From Ichthyosporea sp. XGB-2017a (taxonomy: Eukaryota; Opisthokonta; Ichthyosporea): a DNA stretch of 64,000 nucleotides. The notes beneath the pieces were generated by a model. The model was not told the origin of the DNA, did no database searches, and saw nothing but the letters and a program-made list of their open reading frames with translations. The position numbers and the translations under genes were made by a program. Where the stretch lies: contig PDIM01000001.1 in the NCBI GenBank assembly GCA_002811675.1, positions 198,151 to 262,150 of the forward strand. Reading direction: 5' to 3'. This document shows, piece by piece, positions 10,155 to 21,100 of this stretch (position 1 is its first letter; each line of letters begins with the position of its first letter).

Positions 10155-10909
10155 CTTCGGATAATCGTGTTGGAAAAATGCACAAAGACTATAGACGGAC
10201 TTGTATTTAGAACCAGCTGTTGTCCGCTGCTTAAATTCCGTGAAAAGGGGGTGTTTAGGAAATGAAAGTTCACGAGTGTGCACCATCATGGTTCGCATGA
10301 GCCATCTGTACAGCTGGTCTGACAGGGGGAAGCCCGAAGAGCTTAAATAGTAGTGTTATACAAATTTATATGCCTGTGAATCATAACAGATGATATATAA
10401 GCAGGAGAATGCGAGGAATGTGGCTTGTACATGTAGCAGTTATGACTTATGGGCTATGTATTAGGTGTGTGGTATGATAAGTTAGTGGCTCACAGCACAA
10501 GGTATAACTATGAACCAACATGAAACACTGAATAAGCCAGTATACGGGGACAGTTATTATGTACCAAGTGGTTCACAGGAGATACATAAGTACAGATGTT
10601 TTGGGGTCAGCTGCTGCTGCACACTGGAATGCAGAGAAAGTCTAGCTTATTGTATTGTTTACATTATTATGCAGTTATTATTATTACTATCAATACTTCA
10701 CTGCTTAATGCATCTTGCTGGAATGCAGGAGAGGAGGTGGCAGTGTATGGTGTAGTTAGTTTACAATTAGGCTATACACCTTAGCACCTTATTGCATGCA
10801 TTGGGTTCCATCTCAGGAGGCAGACCACCTTCCTCCTCCCTCTCTTCCTGCAAGCTAGCTGACCCCTGTGCATATAATAGCTCTCACATACTCCACACCT
10901 CCTGCGTGT
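10155..10909. other. Intergenic region, no gene seen
   Basis: Low-complexity A/T-rich words (TTATTATTATTACTATCAA near 10675-10695) alternate with C/T-rich stretches (10820-10870). I see no tRNA, coding exon or long repeat. It ends in the promoter side of the small membrane-protein gene. Confidence 0.4.
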
Positions 10910-11038
10910 ATGCTAGCCTCTGTAGGAAAGGAACATTTAATCTGCTACTCTGATTCTTTTGGACATCATTTGATTTTTGGTTTACCAGAAAAGCATAAAT
11001 ACGACAAATACTTGAAGGAGTTTGCGAACAATGATTAG
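10910..11038 (+). other. Upstream ORF overlapping the next start codon
   Basis: A 42-codon frame (MLASVGKEHLICYSD..., ending KYLKEFANND) runs from the ATG at 10910 to the TAG at 11036-11038. It overlaps the ATG of the membrane-protein gene (11031) by 8 bases in another frame. It could be a regulatory uORF, a small bicistronic protein, or chance; the C-terminal part looks protein-like. Confidence 0.3.
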
Positions 11039-11652
11039 TAAAGAGTGTAAAGTAGATGTTCCTTTTTCTTTTGCTAAAGAAAAGCAAGCTATTCAGAAAG
11101 AAGATTCTGCTTTAACCGCAAAAGAATTTGAATATCTCTTGCGAGAGCAAAAGCGGTATGAAATAACTTTGCTGGTTTACTTTGTGATTCTGTTGGCCAC
11201 TATTGCCATGCTGTGGGGAACAATAACAGTGATAACAGAGAGTCATTGCAACAGTAAGTATATCAATTCTAAATCCCACCTTCTTGTGTTTTTATTAACC
11301 TTTCTCATTCACTTTCTATTGTTTTTCTTGCGTACTGCTTGGCTTCTTTTGATTCATTAATGCTAAAAAAACAGATGAAGCATTTGATGCCCAAAACTAC
11401 TTTGCAAAAATAGATTTGAAAAAGATTCTTCACGGGGAAAAAATGGGGTATAAAGCAAATTCAAAAACATACGAGGAAGTTCAATACATAGGAACAGCGA
11501 ATCCACACCCTATGGATATCGGCCTAGAAGAGGACTATAAACTTGAAGATATTGAAGCTGTTCAAGATTGGCTATCACAGCACGAGCAGAAAATGGAGGA
11601 AGATTCAGAGTTGGTTGTCATTGAAGAGAAAATAGAGAACCCTGAAACATAG
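11031..11652 (+). CDS. Unknown single-pass membrane protein
   Basis: Two exons, 11031-11253 and 11375-11652, join in phase to give 166 residues. Residues 1-48 are hydrophilic and rich in Lys/Glu. A single hydrophobic segment follows (about 51-70, TLLVYFVILLATIAMLWGTI). The remainder is acidic and ends in a Glu-rich tail (DWLSQHEQKMEEDSELVVIE). There is no signal peptide, so a signal-anchor membrane protein is likely; the compartment is not evident. I do not recognise the family. The ATG at 11031 is preferred because the in-frame codon upstream at 11022 is only TTG. A 42-codon upstream ORF overlaps this start. The gene is convergent with SDHAF4, separated by a 19-G tract. Confidence 0.65.
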
Positions 11653-11675
11653 AAGAGATGACAGGGGAGATTAAA

Positions 11676-11694
11676 GGGGGGGGGGGGGGGGGGG
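11676..11694 (+). repeat. Homopolymer tract of 19 G
   Basis: Nineteen consecutive G residues, followed by AAGGAGGGGAAGGGG, lie in the 165-bp gap between two convergent genes. The tract can form a G-quadruplex and is a hot spot for replication slippage and sequencing error; its exact length should be treated with caution. Confidence 0.9.
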
Positions 11695-11816
11695 AAGGAG
11701 GGGAAGGGGTGTATGAAATAGATTTTCAAAACACTAAACGTTGGTATATTAATAAAAAAATTGTATGTTCAAAGTTGAGGAAGCTTAGTACAGGATTTTT
11801 ATAACAAACAGCATTT

Positions 11817-12143
11817 TTAAAAGTCAGATATTCTACCCTTTCTTTCCCAATCCCCATATCGGGTGGGCTCCGGTCCAGCAGGCCCCCCAGCCTCCCCCGT
11901 GTTTGGATTAACACCGTCTGGAAAAGGCTCGATTACAAAGCCATATTGTTCTGCCAAAGGCTTTTTTGCCTTGGCTTCTCTCATTTCCTTAATTTTGTCT
12001 GGAATTTCCTCTTCGTCCTTTGTTTTATCCTGCAAAGAAGATTTTGAACCCAAAGACCTTGTTTGACAAGCCACCCCCCGGAAGAGCACTACCCCAAGCT
12101 GCTTCCCAGGCAAGGTATTAGATGCACGAACTAAACCAGACAT
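11817..12143 (-). CDS. SDHAF4: Succinate dehydrogenase assembly factor 4
   Basis: This single-exon gene encodes 108 residues, the same length as the human protein, from the ATG at 12143. The N-terminus is a basic mitochondrial presequence ([17 protein letters not shown]). The C-terminus carries the family signature [19 protein letters not shown] followed by ISDF; human SDHAF4 has [19 protein letters not shown] then CIDF. SDHAF4 binds the flavinylated SdhA subunit in the matrix, shields it, and promotes assembly with SdhB in complex II. An in-frame GTG further upstream was not taken as the start. It is divergent from the ZNF598 gene. Confidence 0.95.
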   Translation of the reverse strand: MSGLVRASNTLPGKQLGVVLFRGVACQTRSLGSKSSLQDKTKDEEEIPDKIKEMREAKAKKPLAEQYGFVIEPFPDGVNPNTGEAGGPAGPEPTRYGDWERKGRISDF

Positions 12144-12757
12144 CCCTCTATTAAGTAATAGTATATCCACGACTCTACTTCACGAGGCGGGTACAATTCT
12201 CCGAGTAGCTGTTGATAATTAATCCGAGAACAGACACTCTTTAACAAAAGTCAGCAAGTCAGTCCCTCCCAAATCTTCACTTTCGTATAAGCTACAGCCA
12301 GCTAGCTGGTCTAAAAAATGGTCTAGAACAGGGACTTGGCTCTAGAGCTAGAGTGAGTCATAATTACCAGGGACATGGACGTGTACATGTGGCAACTGCA
12401 AGGGGTAGGGAGGGGTGCACCAGAATATCATGCAGCCGGGACATCATGATCATCGACTATGTATATTTATGGGGTGGGCGGGGCGTTTATCGTTGTTACT
12501 TCGCATGGGGCATTGGCTGGGACTGTGATTTAGTGATTTATTGAAGATAAGTCATAAGAGTGGATTAACCTTACCTTGTCTTTGACCAGGGAGGAAGAGT
12601 GTGGGTTCATAGTGTGTTTTTCCTCCATAATCGATACTGAAGCTTGTGAGGGGAAGTATTGGAGAAGCTAAACCGGTTGCGTGATTTAGTGGTTTGAACC
12701 TTGGCGAGAGCAATTTGGAGTTTGGGGTACGAGTTGTACATAAGTGCAAGTGCTATC
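12144..12757. other. Divergent promoter region SDHAF4/ZNF598
   Basis: This 614-bp gap contains repeated GCTAGCTGG and TCTAGA words (12295-12350) and a G-rich stretch GGGGTGGGCGGGGCG (12472-12486), a GC-box-like element. No gene or RNA is recognised. It must supply both divergent promoters. Confidence 0.4.
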
Positions 12758-14917
12758 ATGAGTGACTCCGGAAAGGGGGAACCAAAGAAAAAAGATTCTT
12801 TGAACTCCCCAGAGCAAATTTGTATTATTTGCTGTGATCCTTATGTTTATCATGCTATTGGCAACTGCCAACACCGTGGCATGTGTCATATTTGTTGCCT
12901 CAGGATGCGGGTTTTCGATAAGCAAAAGTACTGTCCACAATGCCGAACTGATTGGCCAAAAGTAATATTCACAAAAAATGGGGACAAATTATTTGCAGAT
13001 TTTAAGACACGAAATTTCTCTTTCGATAGAAAAGAAGGGATTTTGTATGAAGACATTGATTTATTTAAAGAAGCTCAAGAGTTGTTCAAGTTCAAGTGTA
13101 AGCTTTGTAACTATGTGGGGAGAAACTGGAATGGACTAAAAGAGCATGTCAGAAAAACCCATGATCGATGGTATTGTGAACAGTGCACGGGTCATCTGAG
13201 TAAATTTATTCATGAGTTCAATATCTTTACGAAGAAGGAGTTGCAAAAACACCGAAGAGAAGGTGACGACATATCGTTCAAAGGCCACGCTTTTTGTAAA
13301 TTCTGTAATCAGTATTTCTTTGGTAACGATCAATTGTATGATCATTTGAAAAAGAATCATTTTTCGTGCCACTTATGCGAAAATGATGGGATTCGTGATT
13401 TATATTTCCCTGGATATAATGATTTGGAAGATCACTTTCGATCTGATCATTTTCTATGTGAGGATAGTGAGTGTTTGGAAAAAAAGTTTATTGTCTTCCG
13501 AACAAAAATTGATTTGAAGGGGCATCAAGCGGAGGAGCATATTGGGAAAATGAAGCTTTCTCAGGCTCAAGCGCGTCAAGCGAGACAGATCGATACAAAC
13601 TTTGCTTATAGGAACCAGCAAACTCATGGTCGCTCAAATGAAGGTAATTCAGGTCGAGAAGGAGGTCGGGTCGTGACCACCGAGGAAGACTTTCCATCTT
13701 TGTCAGGGAGCGGGAACACCGGGTCTGTTGTGGCAGGAGGGTCTGTAAGACCATCAATGGCTTATCGTGTAGTGGGGGGCGGAGCTGTGCAAACCGGAGG
13801 TACAGAGTTTGAAGAAATGTACCCTTCATTGGGTGGGGAGGCATCTTCGTCTTCTTCAGGGTTTAGTAGAGCAAATAGGAGCCATTATGCCGCTGGCGGC
13901 AGAGGTCCTCCGTCTCAATCAGCAAACAATCCTTCGTTTGAGGAAATGTACCCTAGCTTGGGTGGCGATGAAGGAAGAGGTAAAAAGGGCAAAGGCAAAG
14001 GCAAAGCTGCCAGGGGGAATGAGTCGGCGGGGAATTCTCTGAGAAATCGTGCTCCCCCTGGTTTTGGAAAAGGCTCTATGGGAATTAGGGATATTGACGA
14101 TTCTGAAAAATCGGGATGGAAAACTTTGGGGCCTAGAAAACCAAAAGCTGAGCAGCCAATGGTTAGTCGCTATGAAGAAATGTCTCTGAATGACCCCAAG
14201 GCGCCATCAAGTCCTACTATTGATGACACCTTTGTGAAACCACCTAATTTCGAGAAAAGAAACCAGAACTTAATTAAAGATGTTAGAAGGCTATGTGATG
14301 GTAGTGAGGAAACTTTTAATTCGTTCAAGAGTATTTCAGCTTTATTTCGCAAAGGTCAGATGCCAGCAGACGATTATTTCGAAGCGTTCTTAGAGCTTTT
14401 TGGTGATGCAAAATGGAGGGCTGTGTATACAGAATTAGTTACTCTACTTCCGGATACGGAGAAACAAAAGGAATTATTACGGGCAAAGAAAGATTGGGAT
14501 GTTCGAGAACGGCAGAAAAAGGATGGGGATGGGCTTCGTCCTCGAGTTCTTGAAATCAACACTAAAGCAGTGCCGAAAAATGCGACGTGGGGCTCTGGGG
14601 GCGCTTCTAGTAACGGGTCCTTCATGAGAGGTAATACGAAAAAGAAGGTTCAGAAATCCGCTGATAATACTAGTCGCCTGGAGTGCTCGATATGTGAAAT
14701 TTGCTCACAGGTGGTGTCGGACAGTGATTTGAGGGCACATAATGAATATCACATCCAAGCAACTGGAGTTGATTATCCCAGTCTGTCCATAGCTTCTGGC
14801 GTTCGACAACCACAGAGCCAACCTTATAGATACAATGCAAGTGGAAGAATCGGTAGTTCTTCTGGTAGGCAAAACTTTGCTGGTGGCAATAGTAACGATT
14901 TTCCGTCTTTGTCCTAA
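12758..14917 (+). CDS. ZNF598: E3 ubiquitin ligase ZNF598/Hel2-like, ribosome-collision sensor
   Basis: The 719-residue protein starts at the ATG at 12758 (MSDSGKGEPKKKDSLN); the frame is open a little further upstream, but only with a TTG codon. It has an N-terminal RING finger (residues ~22-62, CIICCDPY ... CHICCLRMR ... CPQC) followed by an array of C2H2 zinc fingers (about 110-275), then Gly/Ser-rich linkers with repeated EEMYPSLGG and DFPSL motifs, and a final Cys2-His2 finger near 645. This order is that of ZNF598/Hel2. The family ubiquitinates small-subunit ribosomal proteins on collided ribosomes and starts ribosome quality control. The protein ends in the typical NDFPSLS. It is intronless and convergent with the Tag gene, only 31 bp away. 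Confidence 0.93.
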   Translation: MSDSGKGEPKKKDSLNSPEQICIICCDPYVYHAIGNCQHRGMCHICCLRMRVFDKQKYCPQCRTDWPKVIFTKNGDKLFADFKTRNFSFDRKEGILYEDIDLFKEAQELFKFKCKLCNYVGRNWNGLKEHVRKTHDRWYCEQCTGHLSKFIHEFNIFTKKELQKHRREGDDISFKGHAFCKFCNQYFFGNDQLYDHLKKNHFSCHLCENDGIRDLYFPGYNDLEDHFRSDHFLCEDSECLEKKFIVFRTKIDLKGHQAEEHIGKMKLSQAQARQARQIDTNFAYRNQQTHGRSNEGNSGREGGRVVTTEEDFPSLSGSGNTGSVVAGGSVRPSMAYRVVGGGAVQTGGTEFEEMYPSLGGEASSSSSGFSRANRSHYAAGGRGPPSQSANNPSFEEMYPSLGGDEGRGKKGKGKGKAARGNESAGNSLRNRAPPGFGKGSMGIRDIDDSEKSGWKTLGPRKPKAEQPMVSRYEEMSLNDPKAPSSPTIDDTFVKPPNFEKRNQNLIKDVRRLCDGSEETFNSFKSISALFRKGQMPADDYFEAFLELFGDAKWRAVYTELVTLLPDTEKQKELLRAKKDWDVRERQKKDGDGLRPRVLEINTKAVPKNATWGSGGASSNGSFMRGNTKKKVQKSADNTSRLECSICEICSQVVSDSDLRAHNEYHIQATGVDYPSLSIASGVRQPQSQPYRYNASGRIGSSSGRQNFAGGNSNDFPSLS

Positions 14918-14948
14918 ACTATGCTTTTTATTAATTAAATGATCCACT

Positions 14949-16133
14949 TTACGATGGCTGTTGCTTTCTGTAACAACCATTGTGATGATCGCAAACCATT
15001 CCTACCAGAAAGGCACAATAAAAAAAATATAAAGAATTAGCATCATGGACTACCAAGCTAATCCTTCCTGAACTATACTAGCCTTACCAATGCCCTGCAT
15101 AAACGAATAGCAAATGATTGGCCCCATGAACTTCATTCCTCTCTTCCTGAGATCTTTTGACATTTCCTGTGACTCGGGCGATGTGGCCCGCGAATCCTCT
15201 CTAGAGCGGATATCATTGATCAATGGCTTCGAATCTAGGGCACAGACGTGAAATAGGGACAGAGTGTACATCAGTACGAAGAACGTCAGATGTAGCATTC
15301 AGAGCAGCCAGTGAACTACTTACCAGGATTGAACCTCCAAATGTAGTCTGAAAGTGAGTTAAATTCTTTACAAATATCTACGGCCACTTGCGCATTGGTC
15401 ACTACAGCCTCAATCTTGCGACGATTCCTATGCAAGAATTTTAATTTAACATTACGTCCGGAAAAGAATTGATTTCAAACACACCATTGACAAAAGCACC
15501 TACCGAATAATATTCTCCATTTGCATTATTTCGTTGATCTTATCTTCAGTATAGTCGGCAATTTTCTTGATATCCTGATAATCGTCAAAAGCCCTCCGGT
15601 AATACTCTCTCTTAGACAGAATGCATCTCCAACTTACAAAGTAAGAAGCAGTGAAGCAGCAAATTAGTTTAAAAGCGATCCGAATTTTCAGAAGATGCAG
15701 AACAGTCAACTCACCTAAGCCCACACTGCTGTACCCCAAGTGCAATCATTTCAAAAATGTATTTGTCGTCATATGAAGGAACACACCTGAAAAGCAATTT
15801 ACTTTAGAATTTCCACATCATAATCTATTTTAAGTAAATTTACGATACTTACCACTCTTGGTCGTGCCAGTTTGTGGTAAGAGTTGGCATTTGTGTTGGA
15901 CCCCATGAACAGCATTGTACCTTTCGCATCACACCATCTACAAGTTTATCACAAGCAACCAAGCCATCCATATCCCAGCCCTTTTCATGACTTTCTTCTG
16001 ACCCCTTTCGAGATTGTTTGAGCGACGCAGCCTTCCCTTCAAGTTTAAGAGTGGAGCTCACAACCTTTGGATTTAGCTTTTTTACACATGATTTCATCGC
16101 TCTTGTACTTCGCACTCCCTTTGTCGCACTCAT
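14949..16133 (-). CDS. DNA-3-methyladenine glycosylase I (Tag), six exons
   Basis: The minus-strand exons are 15853-16133, 15715-15786, 15504-15632, 15324-15427, 15088-15234 and 14949-15001: 786 nt, 261 residues, all phases consistent. Residues after ~75 match bacterial Tag: CCSWG, WHDQEWCVPSYDDKYIFEM, GVQQCGLSW, KINEIMQMENIIRNRRKIEA, KRGMKFMGPIICYSFMQGIG. The last exon (53 nt) supplies GMVCDHHNGC, equivalent to GLVNDHVVGC of E. coli Tag, and so restores the His and Cys zinc ligands. Reading through the last donor instead gives a stop after 12 codons without these ligands. The enzyme excises N3-methyladenine in base-excision repair. The N-terminal ~75 residues are basic and may direct the protein to nucleus or organelle. 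Confidence 0.93.
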
Positions 16134-16658
16134 TTTCGCTCAGTCAGACACGGTGCTGGTGGTCTGAAGCTTAATCAGGAAGTGGCGGGTGGGGCAAGGC
16201 AGGCTGCTATTCAAACACCCATGACCCGTCCACCTATGATAACAACTGTTGCCTCTAATTGACCACAATGAAATGAAATAAAACCACTCTACGTGACCTA
16301 CCCCTGAGTGAATTAGGAGTTTAGTCACGTGGCTGCTGTGCAGTGTAAAAAAAAAATATAGTTCTCTATGTGCACAGTGCAGCGTGACCAAGGAGCCAAG
16401 ATTCTGGCACAAAGAGCCTCCCTATATATAACTCCACATGACAGGAGTTGCCCCCCTTATGTTTATATCTAGTTCCCGTATAATTCCTATGTGTACTCAC
16501 GACCCCACCTAGCCTAATAATTCAAGTCTTCCTCCATATCTTTATCTCCCAGTTTGGCTCCCTCATCTAAAGCAATCAGTAACACAGTCCTTTTCGGTGC
16601 CGTGAATTTTATACTGAAAGAAGATCACGAGAACCAGTGGGTCGTTAATTCTATAGAT
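16134..16658. other. Divergent promoter region Tag/coiled-coil gene
   Basis: This gap holds a TATATATAA word at 16423-16431, a possible TATA box for the plus-strand gene. The frame of that gene stays open back to about 16525 but has no ATG before 16659, so a short upstream exon ending near the AG at 16549-16550 is possible. Nothing else is recognised. Confidence 0.4.
16423..16431 (+). promoter_or_regulatory. TATA-like element upstream of the coiled-coil gene
   Basis: TATATATAA lies 228 bp before the chosen start codon, consistent with a promoter for the plus-strand gene if its 5' UTR is about 200 nt. It could also be chance. Confidence 0.35.
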
Positions 16659-18100
16659 ATGATTGATAGGAGGGTGCCTTCTGGGGGTAAATCTTCAGGA
16701 AAAGGCTCCAAGAGCGTATCAAAGAAGAAAGAGTTTCAAAACGGCGTCACATCAGACGATAGGGGAAAGCTTCGAGTTCTTCGCTGCAGATGCAGAAATT
16801 TAGCGTTTGATCAGCAAAGTGCTGAATCTATGTATCCAAAACTGTGCGAAAAAATTGTTCAGCTAACAAGGAATGTGGTTGTACTTCAAAGTAAGCTTGA
16901 GGATCAAGACGACATTAAAGAAAAGCTAGAGCATGACTGGGAGTTTTTCCATACCATCTCAGAAAAGGAGCTTGTAGAAGAAATGAAAGTTTTGAATTCC
17001 ATAATCGACAAGAAAGATAGGTTGTTAAGTATAGCAAGTCCAAAAGCACAGCACGCAGAAGTCCAAGTGGCCGAGGACAAGGTGTCTTTGTCTTCGCAGA
17101 AGTACTTTGAACTAGTTGATAAATGCAACCAATACGAAAAGAAGCTAAAAGAGGAGTCTACAGCTAATCAGTTTTTGAAATTGGAAATTGAGAAGCTGAA
17201 GGTTTCAATTGCAATGGAAGAAAAGAGGAAAGCGACAAAGCAACAACTGGAGGCTATGGAAGAAAAATTAAACAAGAAGGATGAGCAAATATTAGATATG
17301 AATGAACAGTTGAAACAGTTGCAAAGTCTTGTGGATAGAGCAAAGGAAAAGGAAAGGTGCACGCAGGTCGAGGCCACTAAGAAGGAAACCTTAGCGAAAA
17401 AGGGTGTTGGCTTGCATGATACAATTAAGAAGTGTGAGATACATATACAGGCTCTCAAAGAAGAAAACAACCTACTCAAGTCTAAAGCGTTCACCGGTCA
17501 TTCTGAAGAAAATGTATCTGTTAGGGAGATCCCTAATTCGAGAGAGACGTCAAACATGACGGAGGAACCATCGACCAATCAGTCTTCCTTTAGTCTCAAT
17601 AAGCTAGACGTTCCACATATGTTAAGTCCCGACGGTAACAGTATTGAAGTTTCCAGTGTTGGTGTAAAACATGGTCGTGCACTTTCATCTAGCAGCTCCC
17701 CGAACACGTCATGCTCTAGAGACAAGCAACAAAATGAGTTTTGGACAGATTTAATCAATCCCGTCAAAATCGTGAATAGGAACTTTCTGCCTGTTAGGGA
17801 CGGGAAAAGCAACCAAGTTTCCTCTGGGTCAGGGGTAAGCGTCAAAGATAAATACAGTAATACGATGCCTTTATCGGGACCTCAATTGACTCCCGCCTTG
17901 CAGCCAAAGGTTAATCAGAAACTCATTAGAAAGGTTGGTATACTACACAAAATTCTATTATTTTCGAATTGTTTCTTACGTGCATTGTTTCTCCTGTTTC
18001 TTTCCAGCGGCAACTCTCCACTGCCAGTCTATGTGTTACCGATAAAGGTCTTGTACCACTTGAAAACATAAGGGGAAGCGGAAATATGTCTACATACTGA
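16659..18100 (+). CDS. Unrecognised coiled-coil protein
   Basis: Two exons are proposed: 16659-17933 and 18008-18100, joined in phase at AAG/CGG, giving 455 residues from the ATG at 16659. A basic Gly/Ser/Lys-rich start leads into a long coiled coil (residues ~60-290, rich in Glu, Lys, Leu and Gln; for example KEKLEHDWEFFHTISEKEL). A Ser-rich, low-complexity tail follows. There is no transmembrane segment. The pattern is common to cytoskeletal, centrosomal or spindle scaffolds, but no diagnostic motif was found and I do not name a family. The reading frame is open 105 nt upstream of the chosen ATG, so the true N-terminus may lie in an unseen exon. It is convergent with the MAP3K gene, 48 bp away. 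Confidence 0.72.
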
Positions 18101-18148
18101 GTAAATTTGTTGATTAAAGTTTAGTGTACAGGGATTGTAAATTATTTA

Positions 18149-21100
18149 TTATAGTCGAAATCTTGAAGAACCTTTGCTACCTTTCTTAATCATAGAGATA
18201 AGTTTTGTTGCCATTTCTTGGACAAGAATAGCAGGATCTTCTTTCAGAGTTTGAATAGTAGATTCTAAGTTGTATTTCTTCACCATTTCTTCGGGGTGTC
18301 GGTATATCTCAAACAATGAGGTTAAAATAAGAAGCATGCTTACTCGGACGTTGGCTTTAGGATGCTGAAGTCTGTTGACCAAAACTGGAATAAAATGGGA
18401 TCGGCCCAAGGCTTTGTTGACTTTATCACTAGCATAAAGGATTTTTCGCAATGGTTCCTGGAGATTGTCAAATGAGGGCGAGCTTGCTTTACCATACAAG
18501 ACAACAATCTTCTCTATGTTTACACTTTGGCTTAGTGTTTCTTCAACACGATTTGTATCGTCTTTAAGCCAGGCAGCCAAGGCATCCAGTGCATTAACTT
18601 GCCAATATGGATCTTTTAAAAGAGATAGCAAGAGCTCAATACCCTTATGCTTCCGCAATTCAGTCCTTGTCCTACGACTTGTGTATGCAAGGTCGCAAAC
18701 TATAGGAAGAGCAAATTGCTTCAGCGGACTGTTAATACTAACAAAGTATTTCAAATGTGGAATTATACCGCAGCTTGCGGCTTCTTCTTGTCTGGTTTTG
18801 TTAATTCGGCAAAGGTTGAACAGTGAATTCAAAATTTGATTGTGCATTTCTGTGACACAAGGTCCATTCTTTCGCTCCAGAAAAGCGACCAACTTAGGAA
18901 TTACATGTGCTTGGTGCAAGTTCTCAAGGGTGTTGGGGTCCATGGTGAGGTTTTTAATGCCTTTCAAAAGCTTCACAAGTATTTCGACTGGAAGTTTCGG
19001 AATAACAGAGAGTATTCGCTTGATCACAGGACTTTTAGCCATCTCCATTTTCACATACGAATCAGCATGGGAAAAGTACAGAAGGAGACTAGCTATCCTC
19101 TCAATATAGTGGTAGTTTGGTTCAGTGTCATTATTAACTAAATTGTGGAGAGTTATAGAGAGCCTGCTAAGAAGCCCATTTTTTGTAAAAATTCTACAAA
19201 AGTCATTCTTGGGAGTTGACGTTTGGAATTCAAAAACATTCCATATATCTTCAATGGCAATAAATATAAGTTCCTGAAACAGTCTATGGTTCTCCTCCAA
19301 AAAATCCACTAATACTTTAAGCCCTCGGCAAGCGATAAACATCTGTAACGTTGTAGAGCTAGTACGGCACATTTGTCTTATGAACAGAGCAGCTTCTTTT
19401 CGAACATCAATAGTATACTTTGGTGCGGCAAATTTCATGACAGCGGGAATGCCACCAACCATGCAAAAATTTTCTTGAATTTCAAAGCTTCCTTCCATTA
19501 CAAAATTGATAACTCGCAGCACTGTCAGTAGGACCGGAGATCGTTTGCTAACATCCAGAAGTTCCAAAATGGGTATCACACCATGGTGCGTTATTATTTC
19601 TACTTTCAGTTCGGGATATTCAGTGAAAATAGCTACGAGCGCTTCGCAAATCCCCAGGAGCTCAGATTCTCTCTGCCCAGGACTAAGACTAGAAATAAGT
19701 CTTCGTATCTCTGCAGATTTCTTTGCTTTGTTGTTTTCCAAAATTCGCTTATTTTCATTGTATTCGTCAAAGTCGTCCTCTAGATCAGCGAAAGGGTCTT
19801 CTTCATCGCTATCTTCGTCAAACCCTTTCCACGCTTCATTTCCAACAGGCTTAATTTTCAATGCAAGTCCTTTGGATTCTTGGGTACCTAACTGGTTCAA
19901 AATATCCGAAAAGTCGTCATCATCCCCCTTCTTTTCTTCAAAACGACTCAAAGCTAGCACAGGCGGTTGAGCAGCAGTCTTTAGGAGTTCATTTTCATCA
20001 TCCGGTATTGATGGATCTTCATACTTAGGCAGGGATATGCCTTTATCCACCTTTGTTTGGACTTCTGCTGGCACCTTTTCGATCGTCTGTGTGCTGCTGA
20101 ATCTCTGAAGTTTTTCAATTGCACTTTCATCAATATCTAAGTCGTCCATGAAATCCCCGCTATCGCCATATTTGACCGCGAGAGCTTCCGCTACATGATT
20201 AATATTGGGCCCCTCAGTGCTACTTACACTAACCTTGCTTACTTTCCCAGTTTTGCTCAAGGTTTCAAAGTTAACATCCGGGAAGTCATCTTCCCAATCA
20301 TCATTCTCATATTCAGGCTCAAATTTCGATGAAGGGGCTTTCAATGGAGGAGGGGGTGTTGCCGTTGCTGCAGATACCTCAGGTCCGCTATCACTAGTAA
20401 ACATAGGCACATTTACATTTGAAATTCGAATGGACTGGACATTGCTGTTGATAGTAGATATGTCTAAATCACCCTCAAACGCATCATCCCAATTCTCCTC
20501 GTCAGATTCATAGTTTGTCTCCACCTTTTCATTTTCTTGACGAACCACAACAGTTTCTGACGTATGAACGATATTTGAACCCTTTGATGTTTCGGCAGTG
20601 ACATAGTCTTCCTCGTTTGGGAAGCTGTTAGTGTCTTCCTTCTGAAAAGCAATCTTGGGCTTAAGTATTCCTAATTCCTCAGGATATCTGCTTTTTTCCG
20701 ACGAAGAGCGCCTAAACGAGCCATTTGATGCTCTTGATGATGAAGGACTAAATGAAGTGCCTTTCTTGACTTCCGGGTCCCCAACATTCTCACAACCTGG
20801 AAGCTGACTAACAGATGAGTCACTGTTAGGAGATGAAAAGTCATCTTTAGCAGACGTTAAAGTAGAGGATTTGAAAAGCTCCTGCACTGATCCTCGGCTA
20901 ATAGATCTTTTCTTACCAGAAAGGTCAAGGGTATGTGCCACGTAACTCTCATTACCTTTATGAGAATTTGATTTTAAAGCTGTATTGAATTGTTTAATCG
21001 TGTTCAAGGCTTTATCCCATCTATCAATTGGCTTATTCTTTTCCCCTTTGTTAAGCCAAGGGTGTTTTAATAGTTTTTTAGCTGAAACACGTAAGTTAGG

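Noticed and set aside
12701-12757. N-terminal extension of ZNF598 from a TTG codon
   Set aside because: Non-ATG start with no conserved sequence; the ATG at 12758 precedes the RING finger by a normal distance. The same reasoning removed GTG starts for SDHAF4, the C2H2 factor, the TAF1C-like protein and PPTC7.
15050-15087. Tag ending at the first stop after exon 5 (GIGKASIVQEGLAW)
   Set aside because: It lacks the C-terminal zinc ligands, while a donor/acceptor pair gives a matching exon with them.
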